A stretch of 64,000 nt of DNA from Fusibacter sp. 3D3 (GCF_001748365.1 NZ_BDHH01000005.1:40292-104291); one strand, 5' to 3'; shown: positions 15,301 to 25,186, numbered from the stretch's first letter. Notes: generated by a model not told the origin, from the letters alone. Made by a program: numbers and translations.

Positions 15301-17274
15301 ATGACAAATCAAAAAAATGTAAATAAAAATGGAACTGAAAGTACAAATGTAAATTCAAATGAAGCGGTTGAAAAGCAACAAGCCATCAAGCAGCAGCCTG
15401 CAAGAAAGGCGCCTGCAAAAAAAGCACCTGTGAAAAAAGAAACTCAGAGTAATGGCGCCGTAAATGAGGGTGTAAAACCAAAACAAACGCCTCAGCAAGT
15501 ACCACAGCAGGTGGTTCAACAGAATCCTCAGCAAAGACCACAACAAAATCGCAATAATTTTCAAAAAAAGAAAACGCCGACACCGCAAGTAGCGCCAGTC
15601 GTAGAAGGGCCAGTATCAGATGAGCCCCTTTTAAAGATTATCCCGCTTGGAGGTCTTAACGAAATTGGCAAAAATATGACTGTAGTTCAGTATGAAGAGG
15701 ATATCTTCATTATTGATAGTGGGTTGGCATTTCCAGAGGATGAATTGCTTGGGATAGATGTTGTTATTCCAGATATTACGTATCTTAAAAAGAATTTGTC
15801 TAAAATAAAAGGAATTGTTCTAACACATGGTCACGAAGATCATATTGGTGCACTACCTTATGTCTTAAGAGAAATTAAAGTGCCTGTTTATGGGACCAGA
15901 TTGACACTGGGACTTGTTGAAAACAAGCTTAAGGAGCACCGCCTTAATGATGTGAAGCTCGTTACAATTGTACCAGGACAAATCATAAAGTTGGGTGTAT
16001 TTGAAGTTGAACCAATAAGGGTTTGTCATAGTATTGCAGATGCTGTTGCGTATGCAATTACGACCCCATACGGTAAAATTGTACACACTGGCGATTTTAA
16101 AATTGACTTTACACCAATTGATGGTCAAAAAATGGATTTGGCTAGATTTGCAAGACTTGGTGATGATGGTGTTTTAGCACTTCTTGCGGATAGTACAAAC
16201 GTTGTAAGAGAAGGTTACACCATGAGTGAAAGCACTGTGGGGGAGACTTTTGAGAACATATTCAAGCATGCAACGGCAAGGATAATCGTCGCATCGTTCT
16301 CATCTAATATTCATAGGCTTCAACAAATTATCAATGCAGCTTATTTGAACAATAGACGTGTTGCATTTTCGGGTAGAAGTATGTTGAATGTTTCTAGTGT
16401 CGCGACGGAACTGGGCTATTTAAAGTTACCAGAAGATATCATTATTGATATCAAAGACATTGATCGTTATCCAGAAAATGAAATTGTCGTGATTACCACG
16501 GGTTCACAAGGGGAGCCGATGAGTGCTCTTGTAAGAATGGCGAATTCCGAACATAGAAGCATGGAAATCGTTCCTGGAGATTTGGTGATCCTGTCGTCAT
16601 CGCCAATCCCTGGTAACGAAAAAAGCATTGGAAAAATTATCAATCAACTGACGAAAAAAGGTGCCACTATGATTTACGAATCGCTTGCAGATGTTCATGT
16701 TTCGGGGCATGCGAAGCAAGAGGAGCTAAAGCTCATGCATTCTCTCGTCAAGCCAAAATACTTTATGCCTGTTCATGGTGAATATGTTCATTTGGATAGA
16801 CATAAAAAATTAGCGCTGGAATTGGGAATGAGTCCTAATAACATCTTCATTTTGAGCAATGGTGGCGTTCTAGAGTTTACATCCAAAACAGCTAAAATTG
16901 GTAAGTCGGTGCCAGCGGGTCGTGTGTTTATCGATGGACTTGGTGTTGGCGATGTTGGAAACATCGTATTAAGAGATCGTAAGCATCTGTCCGAAGATGG
17001 TTTGATTATCATTGTGGTTGCATTATCAAGTGCTACAGGTGAACTCGTCAATGGCCCTGATTTAATCTCTAGAGGATTTGTTTATGTGAGAGAATCCGAA
17101 ACCTTAATGGATGGTGCAAGCAAAGTGGTCGAGGCCGAGCTCGCGAAATGCTTAAGTAAAAATATCAAGGATTGGGCAAGTTTAAAATCCTCTGTAAGAG
17201 ATGCTTTAAGTCAATATATTTATCAAAGTACAAAGCGCTCTCCAATGATTTTACCGATTTTCATGGAAGTTTAA
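15301..17274 (+). CDS. rnjA: Ribonuclease J with a long Q/P/K-rich N-terminal extension
   Basis: A 657-residue metallo-beta-lactamase/beta-CASP RNase. The catalytic core begins near residue 105 (PLLKIIPLGGLNEIGKNMTV). The metal motif is HGHEDHIGALPY near residue 177, with later HTGDFKIDFTP, ADSTN and PVHGEYVHL motifs. Residues 1-~103 are a low-complexity segment of Gln, Pro, Lys and Asn that is not part of the fold. RNase J acts in 5'-3' decay and processing of mRNA and rRNA. The GAGGTG ribosome site supports ATG 15301. Confidence 0.93.
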   Translation: MTNQKNVNKNGTESTNVNSNEAVEKQQAIKQQPARKAPAKKAPVKKETQSNGAVNEGVKPKQTPQQVPQQVVQQNPQQRPQQNRNNFQKKKTPTPQVAPVVEGPVSDEPLLKIIPLGGLNEIGKNMTVVQYEEDIFIIDSGLAFPEDELLGIDVVIPDITYLKKNLSKIKGIVLTHGHEDHIGALPYVLREIKVPVYGTRLTLGLVENKLKEHRLNDVKLVTIVPGQIIKLGVFEVEPIRVCHSIADAVAYAITTPYGKIVHTGDFKIDFTPIDGQKMDLARFARLGDDGVLALLADSTNVVREGYTMSESTVGETFENIFKHATARIIVASFSSNIHRLQQIINAAYLNNRRVAFSGRSMLNVSSVATELGYLKLPEDIIIDIKDIDRYPENEIVVITTGSQGEPMSALVRMANSEHRSMEIVPGDLVILSSSPIPGNEKSIGKIINQLTKKGATMIYESLADVHVSGHAKQEELKLMHSLVKPKYFMPVHGEYVHLDRHKKLALELGMSPNNIFILSNGGVLEFTSKTAKIGKSVPAGRVFIDGLGVGDVGNIVLRDRKHLSEDGLIIIVVALSSATGELVNGPDLISRGFVYVRESETLMDGASKVVEAELAKCLSKNIKDWASLKSSVRDALSQYIYQSTKRSPMILPIFMEV

Positions 17275-17345
17275 GAATCAAGTTAACTTAAAGTTTTTGT
17301 TGTGTAAAGCGTTCTATTTATAATATTTTATAAAAAGAGGTCACT

Positions 17346-18359
17346 ATGAAAAAGTTTTATATAATAGCACTCTTGGCAATGGTTTTACTGTTGCCAGGAT
17401 GTGCTACATTTTTGGAAGCATACAATGAACCCGTTAATCTTGAAAACACGGATGAGATTTTAGTCACCGTTCCAAAGGGCGCTTCAACGACGAGTATCGC
17501 AAATTTGCTTCTTGAGCATGAGTTGATACAGAATGTCAATGCTTTTAAATCAAAGGCAAAAACACTTGAGCTCGATGGAAAAATGAAAGCAGGCGATTAT
17601 ATGCTTTCACAAGCCATGTCAACAGAGGCAATCATAAAAAAAATTGCAAATGGCGAGGTTTATGAAGACAATATTAAATTCACAATTCCAGAGGGATTTG
17701 AGACCAGACAGATTGTCGATAAACTGGTTGAAGAGGGGATTGTAGATCGGGAGACTTTTATAAAAGTTTTAGAAGAAGAATCTTTTGATTATTCTTTTTT
17801 AGAAAATGTAGATCGCAGTTATCATCTTGAAGGATACTTGTTCCCAGACACGTATATTCTCAAGCGGGGTACTGGTGAAAAAGAAATCGTCGAAAAAATG
17901 TTAAATCGATTTAATGAGATCTTTAAACAAGAATACTATGATAGAGCTCAAGCGTTGAACATGAGTGTTGACGAAGTGGTTACACTTGCGTCCATTATTG
18001 AAAGGGAAACGAAACTGGCAGATGAACGTTCAGTTGTTTCAAGTGTTTTTCATAACAGAATTGATCAGAAGATGATGTTACAATCTTGTGCAACGATACA
18101 ATATGTTTTGAAAGAACGTAAGGACCGCTTGACTTATGATGATCTAGAAATCGTGTCCCCTTTTAACACCTATCAGCATACAGGATTGACACCAGCACCT
18201 ATAGCCTCTCCTGGAGAATTAGCCATCATTGCAGCACTATATCCAGCAGATACAAAGTATCTCTATTTTGTTACCACTGAAAAAAATGACGGTTCTCATT
18301 ATTTTAATGAAACACTAGAGGGGCATAATCGAGATAAAGAAAAAGGTAAGGGAAACTGA
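17346..18359 (+). CDS. mltG: Endolytic murein transglycosylase MltG, lipoprotein form
   Basis: A 337-residue YceG/MltG protein that cuts nascent peptidoglycan strands outside the membrane. The N-terminus is a lipoprotein signal (ALLAMVLLLPGC, Cys at residue 19) rather than the usual membrane anchor. The LysM-like region follows (VTVPKGASTTSIANLL). The catalytic region has ASIIERETKLADERSVVSSV and FHNR, with the expected glutamate, and SPFNTYQHTGLTPAPIASPG. ATGA overlap with trmR shows translational coupling. Confidence 0.9.
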   Translation: MKKFYIIALLAMVLLLPGCATFLEAYNEPVNLENTDEILVTVPKGASTTSIANLLLEHELIQNVNAFKSKAKTLELDGKMKAGDYMLSQAMSTEAIIKKIANGEVYEDNIKFTIPEGFETRQIVDKLVEEGIVDRETFIKVLEEESFDYSFLENVDRSYHLEGYLFPDTYILKRGTGEKEIVEKMLNRFNEIFKQEYYDRAQALNMSVDEVVTLASIIERETKLADERSVVSSVFHNRIDQKMMLQSCATIQYVLKERKDRLTYDDLEIVSPFNTYQHTGLTPAPIASPGELAIIAALYPADTKYLYFVTTEKNDGSHYFNETLEGHNRDKEKGKGN

Positions 18360-19027
18360 TGAACGCTAAAATAGTGGATCAACATGTGGAATGTTATGTC
18401 AGAAGCTTATTGCCAGAGCACACAGGTCTTTTAAAAGTATTGGAACAATTTGCCAAACTTCACAACGTGCCTATTATACATCCAGAAATAGCTCAGTATA
18501 TGTCAGTTTTGTTAGAGATTGCAAAACCAACGCGTATTTTAGAAATTGGCACTGCCATTGGCTATTCTGCTTCGGTATTTGCAAGTCACATGAAAAGGGG
18601 TCATATAGACACCATAGAGCTCAACGCAATCATGGCTGAAAAAGCAAGAGAAACATTTGAAGATTTGAATAAAAGTGTTCCAGAGGTTTCCTTATCAATT
18701 CATCTTGGTGATGCCAAAGACGTGATTAAAACGCTTGAGGGTCCATATGATATGATCTTTATCGATGCGGCCAAAGGCCATTATCAAACTTTTTTTGAAA
18801 CAGCATATGATTTATTGTCTAAAAACGGCATTATTGTTTCAGACAATGTTTTATATAAAGGCATGGTTGCTACGGATGATTATATAGTAAAGCGTAAGAT
18901 TACCATTGTTAAGCGCATGAGAAAGTACCTGGAGTTCATCACAACACATCCTAATCTTGAAACGACTGTCCTCACAATGGGGGATGGCCTTGCGATAAGT
19001 TATAAGAAGGGAATTTTAAATGAGTAG
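18359..19027 (+). CDS. trmR: O-methyltransferase, tRNA 5-hydroxyuridine methyltransferase type (TrmR/YrrM)
   Basis: A 222-residue class I SAM-dependent methyltransferase of the YrrM group. It shows RILEIGTAIGYSASVFASHM (SAM site) and YDMIFIDAAKGHYQTFFE, then IIVSDNVLYKGMV with metal/SAM-contact residues. In Bacillus subtilis YrrM methylates ho5U34 of tRNA to mo5U, and the adjacent U32 protein makes ho5U. The same pairing here supports that role. It overlaps mltG by 1 base and the next gene by 8 bases. Confidence 0.87.
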   Translation: MNAKIVDQHVECYVRSLLPEHTGLLKVLEQFAKLHNVPIIHPEIAQYMSVLLEIAKPTRILEIGTAIGYSASVFASHMKRGHIDTIELNAIMAEKARETFEDLNKSVPEVSLSIHLGDAKDVIKTLEGPYDMIFIDAAKGHYQTFFETAYDLLSKNGIIVSDNVLYKGMVATDDYIVKRKITIVKRMRKYLEFITTHPNLETTVLTMGDGLAISYKKGILNE

Positions 19028-20258
19028 AGTTGAGTTATTAGCACCAGCAGGCGATTTAGATAAACTTAAATTCGCCATCATCTATGGTGCAGATGCCGTT
19101 TATATCGGTGGTCAAACATTTGGACTTAGAGCTGCAGCTAAAAATTTTTCTATTGAACAGATGAAGGAAGGCGTTGAGTTTGCGCATTCATATGGTCGAA
19201 GAGTCTTTTTGACACTCAATATTATTCCGCATAATGAAGATATTAATGATTTGGAATTGTATATTGATGAAATTAAAGATTTGGGTCTTGATGCGGTTAT
19301 TTTATCAGATCCAGGAACTTTTATGTTCGTTAAACAATATGCACCTGAGCTTGAAGTGCACTTAAGTACTCAAGCCAATAATACAAATTACATGAGTGCG
19401 AATTTTTGGCATGATCAAGGGATTAAACGTGTGATTTTAGCAAGGGAATTATCCTTCGCTGAGATTGCTGAAATTAGAGCTAAAACACCTCCTACGCTTG
19501 AACTAGAATCGTTCATACATGGGGCGATGTGTATCTCGTATTCTGGTCGATGTCTTTTAAGTAACTATCTTAATAACAGGGATGCCAACAGAGGTGCGTG
19601 CTCACAACCTTGTAGATGGGAATATCAATTGGTTGAAGTGAACCGTCCTGGGGAATATATCCCCATAGAGGAAACGGATAAGGGGACATTTTTCTTTAAT
19701 TCTAAAGATTTATGTATGATAGAACATATCCCCGAACTTATAAATTCTGGTCTCAACAGCCTTAAAATTGAGGGTAGAATGAAAACGGTCTACTATGTTG
19801 CCAATATAGTCCGCGCTTATAGAGAAGCGATTGATGCTTATTATAGGGATCCAGAAGGCTATAAATATAATCCAGAATGGTTTGATGAAATAAAAAAGGC
19901 ATCTCATCGCGAGTTTACTAAAGGCTTTTATCAAAATAAACCCACTGAAAAGGATCAACTGTACACTTCGAGTTCTTATATAAGAGCATACGATTTTATA
20001 GGTGTGGTGAAGTCATATGATCCAGAAACTAAAATGGCGATCATTGAACAAAGGAATCATTTTAGCGTAGGCGATCAAATTGAAATCATTGGACCGAACT
20101 ATTTTCAAGCTGAACAGACTGTTGAACAAATTCTAAATGACAAAGGCGAGTCGGTTGAAAAGGCACCTCATGCTCAACAAATTATTAGGATGCCTATGGC
20201 ATTGGCGGTTGAGCCTTATTATATATTAAGAAAAGCGAAGGAGGATCTCCATGAGTAA
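19020..20258 (+). CDS. trhP: U32 family protein, tRNA uridine hydroxylation (TrhP/YrrO-like)
   Basis: A 412-residue peptidase-U32-family protein. It shows [20 protein letters not shown] at the N-terminus and the cysteine signature [20 protein letters not shown]…PCRW near residue 180. Despite the family name, the YrrN/YrrO members function in prephenate-dependent tRNA ho5U34 formation. Only one U32 gene is present, where B. subtilis has two (yrrN, yrrO). It overlaps trmR and udk by 8 bases each, so all three are coupled. Confidence 0.85.
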   Translation: MSRVELLAPAGDLDKLKFAIIYGADAVYIGGQTFGLRAAAKNFSIEQMKEGVEFAHSYGRRVFLTLNIIPHNEDINDLELYIDEIKDLGLDAVILSDPGTFMFVKQYAPELEVHLSTQANNTNYMSANFWHDQGIKRVILARELSFAEIAEIRAKTPPTLELESFIHGAMCISYSGRCLLSNYLNNRDANRGACSQPCRWEYQLVEVNRPGEYIPIEETDKGTFFFNSKDLCMIEHIPELINSGLNSLKIEGRMKTVYYVANIVRAYREAIDAYYRDPEGYKYNPEWFDEIKKASHREFTKGFYQNKPTEKDQLYTSSSYIRAYDFIGVVKSYDPETKMAIIEQRNHFSVGDQIEIIGPNYFQAEQTVEQILNDKGESVEKAPHAQQIIRMPMALAVEPYYILRKAKEDLHE

Positions 20259-20886
20259 GCCAATCGTTATCGGTGTTTCAGGTGGAACGGGCTCAGGAAA
20301 GAGCACCGTTGCAAAGTCAATTTTCCAATCGTTGCCAGATGAAAACATTTTGATTATCGAGCAAGATGCTTATTACAAAGATCAGAGCGATCTCACATAT
20401 GACGAACGCGTTAAAACCAACTATGATCACCCACTCGCTTTTGATACGGACTTATTAATTGAGCACATTCATAGTTTATGCAATCATAAAGTCATTCAAA
20501 AACCAATTTATAATTTTTCAAAGCACAATCGAGAAATCGAATCTATAAAAGTATGTCCTAGAGATATTATTATTGTAGAAGGCATCATGATTCTTGAAGA
20601 TAAACGATTGAGAGATTTGATGGACATTAAAATATTTGTCGATACAGATGCAGATGTTCGCATCATTAGGCGTATTACAAGAGATATCAACGAAAGAGGT
20701 AGAACGCTTGACTCTGTTATTGAACAGTATCTAAAAACAGTCAAACCTGCCCATGAGCAATTTATTGAACCTACCAAAAAATATGCGGATATTATCATAC
20801 CTGAAGGTGGGTATAATAAAGTTGCCATTGATATTATGACCACAAAAGTCACTGCAATTATTCAAGAAAAGAACAAACGCATTTAG
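20251..20886 (+). CDS. udk: Uridine kinase
   Basis: A 211-residue P-loop kinase that phosphorylates uridine and cytidine. It shows Walker [39 protein letters not shown] (substrate region), [20 protein letters not shown] and [13 protein letters not shown]. Length is usual. It follows trhP as in B. subtilis and is closed by a terminator. Confidence 0.95.
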   Translation: MSKPIVIGVSGGTGSGKSTVAKSIFQSLPDENILIIEQDAYYKDQSDLTYDERVKTNYDHPLAFDTDLLIEHIHSLCNHKVIQKPIYNFSKHNREIESIKVCPRDIIIVEGIMILEDKRLRDLMDIKIFVDTDADVRIIRRITRDINERGRTLDSVIEQYLKTVKPAHEQFIEPTKKYADIIIPEGGYNKVAIDIMTTKVTAIIQEKNKRI

Positions 20887-20912
20887 CAGTGGCGATCACC
20901 ACTGTTTTTTTT
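20887..20912 (+). terminator. Intrinsic terminator after udk
   Basis: CAGTGG (20887-20892) and CCACTG (20899-20904) form the stem, followed directly by eight Ts. The stem begins just after the udk stop. Confidence 0.85.
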
Positions 20913-20932
20913 CTAATAGGAAGGAGTCTGTT

Positions 20933-21439
20933 ATGTCAGAGAAAAAAATGAGTCATTTAATCCCTGCGGTAAAGCATATCGCTTTGATTGCACATGATTC
21001 TAGAAAAAAAGATATGATCAATTGGTGTGATGAAAATAAAGACTCGCTGAGCAAGCATTTTTTATACGGAACTGGAACTACGGCTAAAATGATTAGTGAG
21101 GCAACAGAACTCCCTGTTAGAGGTGTCAAAAGTGGTCCGCTTGGTGGGGACCAACAAATTGGCAGTAAGATTGTAGAGGGTGAAATCAATTTTATGATTT
21201 TCTTCTGGGATCCTTTGAGTATGCATCCTCATGATCCTGATGTCAAAGCGCTTTTAAGGATTGCAACGCTTTATAACATCCCAATTGCAACCAACATTGC
21301 CACTGCGGATTACTTGTTGACCAGTATACACATGAATCAACCTTATGAAGGTAAATTGATCAATTTTGATCAATATTTAAATAGAAAAATAGAGTTAGAG
21401 TGTCAAAAATCAAAAGCGGAGCAACCCTCTCCCCTATGA
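20933..21439 (+). CDS. mgsA: Methylglyoxal synthase
   Basis: A 168-residue enzyme converting dihydroxyacetone phosphate to methylglyoxal, a bypass of lower glycolysis. Visible motifs are ALIAHDSRKKDMINWC (catalytic/binding region), YGTGTTAKMI, KSGPLGGDQQIGSKI (phosphate and catalytic Asp) and WDPLSMHPHDPDVKALLR. It is slightly longer than the E. coli enzyme. AGGAAGGAG precedes the start. Confidence 0.93.
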   Translation: MSEKKMSHLIPAVKHIALIAHDSRKKDMINWCDENKDSLSKHFLYGTGTTAKMISEATELPVRGVKSGPLGGDQQIGSKIVEGEINFMIFFWDPLSMHPHDPDVKALLRIATLYNIPIATNIATADYLLTSIHMNQPYEGKLINFDQYLNRKIELECQKSKAEQPSPL

Positions 21440-21588
21440 TGTCGTTTACGGCAAGTACGCAATACAGCATAGGTAGATGATTTATGCGAAACTGATTTTT
21501 AACACATGTATTTTTTTACCCTAAAGGAAGAGGAGCGCGTACTCGCTTTGATCATTTTCTGATAGGCTTGATTACTGGAGGCATTATA

Positions 21589-22659
21589 ATGGATTATATA
21601 GCATTTTTGGAATACGCTCTGGAGCGGCAAGCATCTGACATCCATCTGGTGCCAGGCGCCTTGCCTGTAATTAGGAAAAATGGGAAACTCGAACAAATAG
21701 AGCATCAGGCAGTTGTGGATCATTTGGAAATCAACAGTATCATAGATGCCATTTGTACCGAAGAACAACGTGAACGCCTTAAATCGAAAGGTGAGATTAG
21801 CTTTAGTTATTCTGTTCACGAGCTAGGCCGATTTAGAATTAATATCATCATGCAAAGAGGAACCGCAAGTATTACTTTTAGAATATTGAGATTAATTATT
21901 CCAGAAATAGAAACATTAGGAATTCCGAGTGCTTTTATCGAACTTTTAAATTATCAAAAGGGGTTATTGCTGGTAAGTGGCGCCTCAGGATCTGGAAAAT
22001 CAACAACCATCGCCGCGATGATTAAACGGATTAATGATACGTTAAAGACGCACATTATTACAGTTGAGGCACCGATAGAATATCTATTTAAGCACCATAA
22101 TGCTATTATTTCTCAAAGAGACGTTGGGACAGATTGTTTAGACCTATATGAGGGCGTTCTTGGTGCGATGAAGCATGATCCTGATATTTTGATGATTTCA
22201 GAGTTGTCAGATGAGCGGGTTATAGATTTAGCACTTCAAATAGCAGAGTCTGGAAAGCTTGTAATTGCAGGTGTGCCTGCTAATAATTCCAGATCGACCA
22301 TTGAGAAGATCATTGCTTCAACTTCACCTGAGAAGTCAGAAATTCGAAAATACAAATTAACATCCACTTTATTGGGCATTATTGCGCAGCAGCTGGTTCC
22401 TGATATAGAGGAAGCTAATCAATTACTTGCATATGAATTTTTGCTACCGAATGCTGCAATTAAATCGCACATCATGAATGATCAACTCAAGGAACTCACA
22501 CATGCGCTTATTTCAGGGCGAAAGCACTTTATGACCTATATGGATAACAGCTTATTTGAACTCTATAAAGCGGGGAAAATAAGACGGTCAGTAGTCTATA
22601 AATACGCTCATGATATTGAATTTGTTAAAAGACAAGAACTCACATATAAAAAGGAGTAA
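21589..22659 (+). CDS. PilT-like secretion/retraction ATPase with degenerate motifs
   Basis: A 356-residue GspE/PilT-family ATPase. The N-terminal domain has ASDIHLVPGALPVIRKNGKL, as in PilT. Walker A is intact (GASGSGKSTTIAAM) and the Asp box region EAPIEYLF is present. However the Walker B/Asp-rich stretch reads DILMISELSDERVIDLAL instead of the usual VGEMRD, and the His-box region is SGKLVIAGVPANN, lacking the TLHTN histidine. No pilus genes are near. GGAGG at 21577-21581 sets ATG 21589. It may be a diverged or regulatory paralogue; ATP binding is likely but motor activity doubtful. Confidence 0.75.
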   Translation: MDYIAFLEYALERQASDIHLVPGALPVIRKNGKLEQIEHQAVVDHLEINSIIDAICTEEQRERLKSKGEISFSYSVHELGRFRINIIMQRGTASITFRILRLIIPEIETLGIPSAFIELLNYQKGLLLVSGASGSGKSTTIAAMIKRINDTLKTHIITVEAPIEYLFKHHNAIISQRDVGTDCLDLYEGVLGAMKHDPDILMISELSDERVIDLALQIAESGKLVIAGVPANNSRSTIEKIIASTSPEKSEIRKYKLTSTLLGIIAQQLVPDIEEANQLLAYEFLLPNAAIKSHIMNDQLKELTHALISGRKHFMTYMDNSLFELYKAGKIRRSVVYKYAHDIEFVKRQELTYKKE

Positions 22660-22708
22660 TGGACCTTATGTGTAATCCTAGAAACCGAATAGTGGAAAGA
22701 AGCCGATT

Positions 22709-23764
22709 ATGACAAGAGCCGATCTTAGAGAACAGATTAAGGATTTGGGCATCGATGCCTTTCTGTTTACCGATCCCATAAACATTCGCTATTTGTCGGG
22801 GTTCACAGGGACGAGCAGCATGGTATTGATGACCGTAAAAAAACAGTATCTCTTAGTGGATTCAAGGTATTTAACGGAAGCTAAAACTTTGATTAACGAT
22901 TATGAAATTGTGCCCATTCAAGGCAGTCGAACACTTTATAACCTTTTGCTGATAAACGGGGTAAGGCAGCTGGGATTTGAGTCTTTACATCTGACTTTTG
23001 ATCAATACGATTTTATGGATGAACATTACGGTGGTGTAAAATTGATTCCTATTAAGCATTTAATTATGGCTCATAGACGCATTAAGACTTCAAAAGAAAT
23101 GGAGACCATAAGAATAGCTGCACAGATTGCCGAATCTGTTTTCGAGGAAATCCTAAATTTTATTAAAATAGGTCAAAGCGAAAGAGCAATATCTCATGAA
23201 ATTGAAAGGCTTATGAGATCTAGAGGCGCTGAAAATGCATCGTTTAAAACTATTGTTGCATCAGGGGCGAGATCGGCATTGCCACATGGCGTTGCATCTG
23301 ATAAAATCATAGAAGATGGAGACTTCTTGACATTGGATTATGGTTGTATATATAATGGATATTGTTCCGATATTACGAGAACTGTAGTTGTCGGTAGTGC
23401 AAGTGAGAAGCAACGCAGATTGTATGATCTCGTTTGGCAATCGCAAGCCAAAACAATCGCTGCAATAAAGCCCGAACTAGAATGTGCTAGACTCGACGCA
23501 ATTGCAAGAGATTTTTTTAAAGAGAAGGGATATGGCGCATACTTCTCACATGGACTGGGTCATGGTATTGGTCTTGAGGTTCATGAATTTCCAAGAATTA
23601 CAGAAGATAGTTTTGATGTGATCAAATCTGGGATGGCCTTAGCGCTTGAACCGGGTGTTTATATTGAACACTATGGCGGTGTCCGAATTGAGGATATGGT
23701 TTTGGTAACTGTAGATGGCTATGAGCGTTTAACGAAAGCGCCAGAACATCTTATAGAAATATAA
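22709..23764 (+). CDS. Xaa-Pro aminopeptidase (M24 family)
   Basis: A 351-residue M24 metallopeptidase cleaving X-Pro bonds. The N-terminal creatinase-like domain starts FTDPINIRYLSGFTGTSS. The metal ligands are visible in LDYGCIYNGYCSDITRTV (two Asp), SHGLGHGIGLEVHE (His), EPGVYIEHYGGVRIED (Glu). Gene order with efp downstream is conserved in Firmicutes and gives strong support. Confidence 0.92.
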   Translation: MTRADLREQIKDLGIDAFLFTDPINIRYLSGFTGTSSMVLMTVKKQYLLVDSRYLTEAKTLINDYEIVPIQGSRTLYNLLLINGVRQLGFESLHLTFDQYDFMDEHYGGVKLIPIKHLIMAHRRIKTSKEMETIRIAAQIAESVFEEILNFIKIGQSERAISHEIERLMRSRGAENASFKTIVASGARSALPHGVASDKIIEDGDFLTLDYGCIYNGYCSDITRTVVVGSASEKQRRLYDLVWQSQAKTIAAIKPELECARLDAIARDFFKEKGYGAYFSHGLGHGIGLEVHEFPRITEDSFDVIKSGMALALEPGVYIEHYGGVRIEDMVLVTVDGYERLTKAPEHLIEI

Positions 23765-23799
23765 TTTAATATAATATAATATTATTTTGGAGGTAGGAA

Positions 23800-24357
23800 A
23801 TGATTTCTGCAAGTGAATTTAGAAAAGGTGTAACATTTGAGATAAATGGTGAACCGTTTGTAGTGGTTGATTTTCAACATGTTAAGCCGGGTAAAGGTGC
23901 AGCTTTCGTTAGAACGAAATACAAGAGTTTGTTAAATGGCGTCATTAGAGAACAAGCGTTTAATCCATCTGAAAAATTCCCTAGAGCTCATATTGAAACT
24001 AAAGAAATGCAATATTTGTACAATGAAGGCGAATTATACTATTTCATGGACAATGAAACTTATGATCAAATTCCATTATCTGCTGAACAAGTTGAAGATG
24101 CAATTTTGTACATCAAAGAAAATGACAACGCAACACTTAAATTTTATAAAGGAAATTGTTTCCAAGTAGAACCGCCTAACTTTGTCATCCTTTTAGTAAC
24201 AGAGTCAGAACCAGGTGTTAAAGGGGATACTGCAACAAATGTGACTAAGAAAGCAGTCGTTGAGACAGGCGCAGAAATCAATGTACCTTCATTTGTCAAC
24301 GAAGGCGATAAAATTAAAATTGATACAAGAACTGGCGAGTACTTATCCAGAGCATAA
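23800..24357 (+). CDS. efp: Translation elongation factor P
   Basis: A 185-residue three-domain factor that relieves ribosome stalling at polyproline. Domain I has the loop [17 protein letters not shown], which carries the residue modified in other species. Domain III ends with [20 protein letters not shown], the family signature. TTGGAGG precedes ATG 23800. Confidence 0.97.
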   Translation: MISASEFRKGVTFEINGEPFVVVDFQHVKPGKGAAFVRTKYKSLLNGVIREQAFNPSEKFPRAHIETKEMQYLYNEGELYYFMDNETYDQIPLSAEQVEDAILYIKENDNATLKFYKGNCFQVEPPNFVILLVTESEPGVKGDTATNVTKKAVVETGAEINVPSFVNEGDKIKIDTRTGEYLSRA

Positions 24358-24417
24358 TGTTTAAACCAGCGCAAGCTGTTTTAATAAAAATTACACCCAC
24401 TGAAGGAGGGAAAGCAC

Positions 24418-24858
24418 ATGAGCTATATGTATGAAAGAGTATCATATCTTAAAGGATTAGCTGAAGGTATGGAAATGAGTGATTCAACTAAAGAGGGCAA
24501 ATTATTGCTAAACATCATCAACATTTTAGAAGAATTCGCAGAAGAAATGGAAGAAGTCTATGAGGAATTAGACGAAATCAGCGAATCTGTTATGGAACTT
24601 GATGATTACATCGAAGCAGTTGATGAAGACCTTGCTGAACTCGAGGAAGACATATACGAACTTGAAGATGACTTTGAGGAAATCGAGTGTCCTGATTGTG
24701 GGGAAATTATTTTTGTTGATGATCAATTGATCGACAAAGGTGAAGAAGTAGAATGTCCAAGTTGTGGACTAATCATCGAATTTTCGGATGAATGTGATTG
24801 TTGTGACGATGACGCATGTGATTGTTGCAAAGAAGCGAAGACAGAAGAAAAAGCGTAA
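24418..24858 (+). CDS. Acidic coiled-coil protein with zinc ribbon and Cys-rich tail (CD1247-type N-terminus)
   Basis: A 146-residue protein. Residues 1-~30 (YERVSYLKGLAEGMEMS, then KEGKLLLNIINILEEFA) match the small domain that recurs after efp in Clostridia. Residues ~35-85 are a strongly acidic coiled coil. A zinc ribbon follows, with CPDCGEIIF and CPSCGLIIEF. The tail holds six more cysteines (CDCCDDDACDCC). A role is not known. The GGAGGG ribosome site before ATG 24418 is strong. Confidence 0.75.
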   Translation: MSYMYERVSYLKGLAEGMEMSDSTKEGKLLLNIINILEEFAEEMEEVYEELDEISESVMELDDYIEAVDEDLAELEEDIYELEDDFEEIECPDCGEIIFVDDQLIDKGEEVECPSCGLIIEFSDECDCCDDDACDCCKEAKTEEKA

Positions 24859-24882
24859 ATAACCACAGTGGAACAGATATCG

Positions 24883-24920
24883 GGGACGGGCAGTATTTAC
24901 ATTCGTAAATACCCCGTCCC
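24883..24920. repeat. GGGACGGG hairpin of a REP-like element
   Basis: GGGACGGG (24883-24890) pairs with CCCGTCCC (24913-24920), with a second inner stem TATTTAC/GTAAATA (24894-24900 with 24905-24911) and an ATTC loop. The following bases hold two further hairpins: TTTTCGC/GCGAAAA near 24953-24969 and TTTTGACC/GGTCAAAA at 24988-25007. The layout resembles transposase-associated REP elements, but no transposase is adjacent. It might also end transcription after the gene at 24418. Confidence 0.6.
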
Positions 24921-24937
24921 TAATCTTTTAAACTAAC

Positions 24938-25044
24938 GAAGCGAAGGCAGTGTTTTCGCAAAGCGAAAATCACGTTGAGCGCAGTGGTTTTGACCGCTAG
25001 GTCAAAAAGTATCCTTATCCTTTAAGAAGCGAAGGCAGTGTTTT
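24938..25044 (+). repeat. 19-bp direct repeat pair flanking hairpins
   Basis: GAAGCGAAGGCAGTGTTTT occurs at 24938-24956 and again at 25026-25044, 88 bases apart, bracketing the two small hairpins. After the second copy, the frame to 25105 reads LTKVDLLIEELIEYLDEDLY then stop. It looks like the end of a lost coding sequence, with no start codon of its own, so the element may have replaced or cut a gene. Confidence 0.6.
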
Positions 25045-25096
25045 AACTAAAGTAGATCTGCTTATTGAAGAATTAATAGAATATCTAGATGAAGAT

Positions 25097-25125
25097 TTGT
25101 ATTAACGCACTAACTTTGATATAAT
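25097..25125 (+). promoter_or_regulatory. Possible sigma-A promoter of asp23-nusB operon
   Basis: TTGTAT at 25097-25102 and TATAAT at 25120-25125 are 17 bases apart, about 60 bases before the asp23 start. The -10 is consensus; the -35 is weak. Confidence 0.5.
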
Positions 25126-25186
25126 GGATTACACGTAGAAAATGGATATCTTAAAATATAAGATGTTTTGAATAGGAGGCAATGAT

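Noticed and set aside
21440..21588. Fourth copy of the dispersed repeat (GCGTACTCGCTTTGATCA)
   Set aside because: Only the last ~18 bases resemble the repeat tail; none of the hairpins is present.
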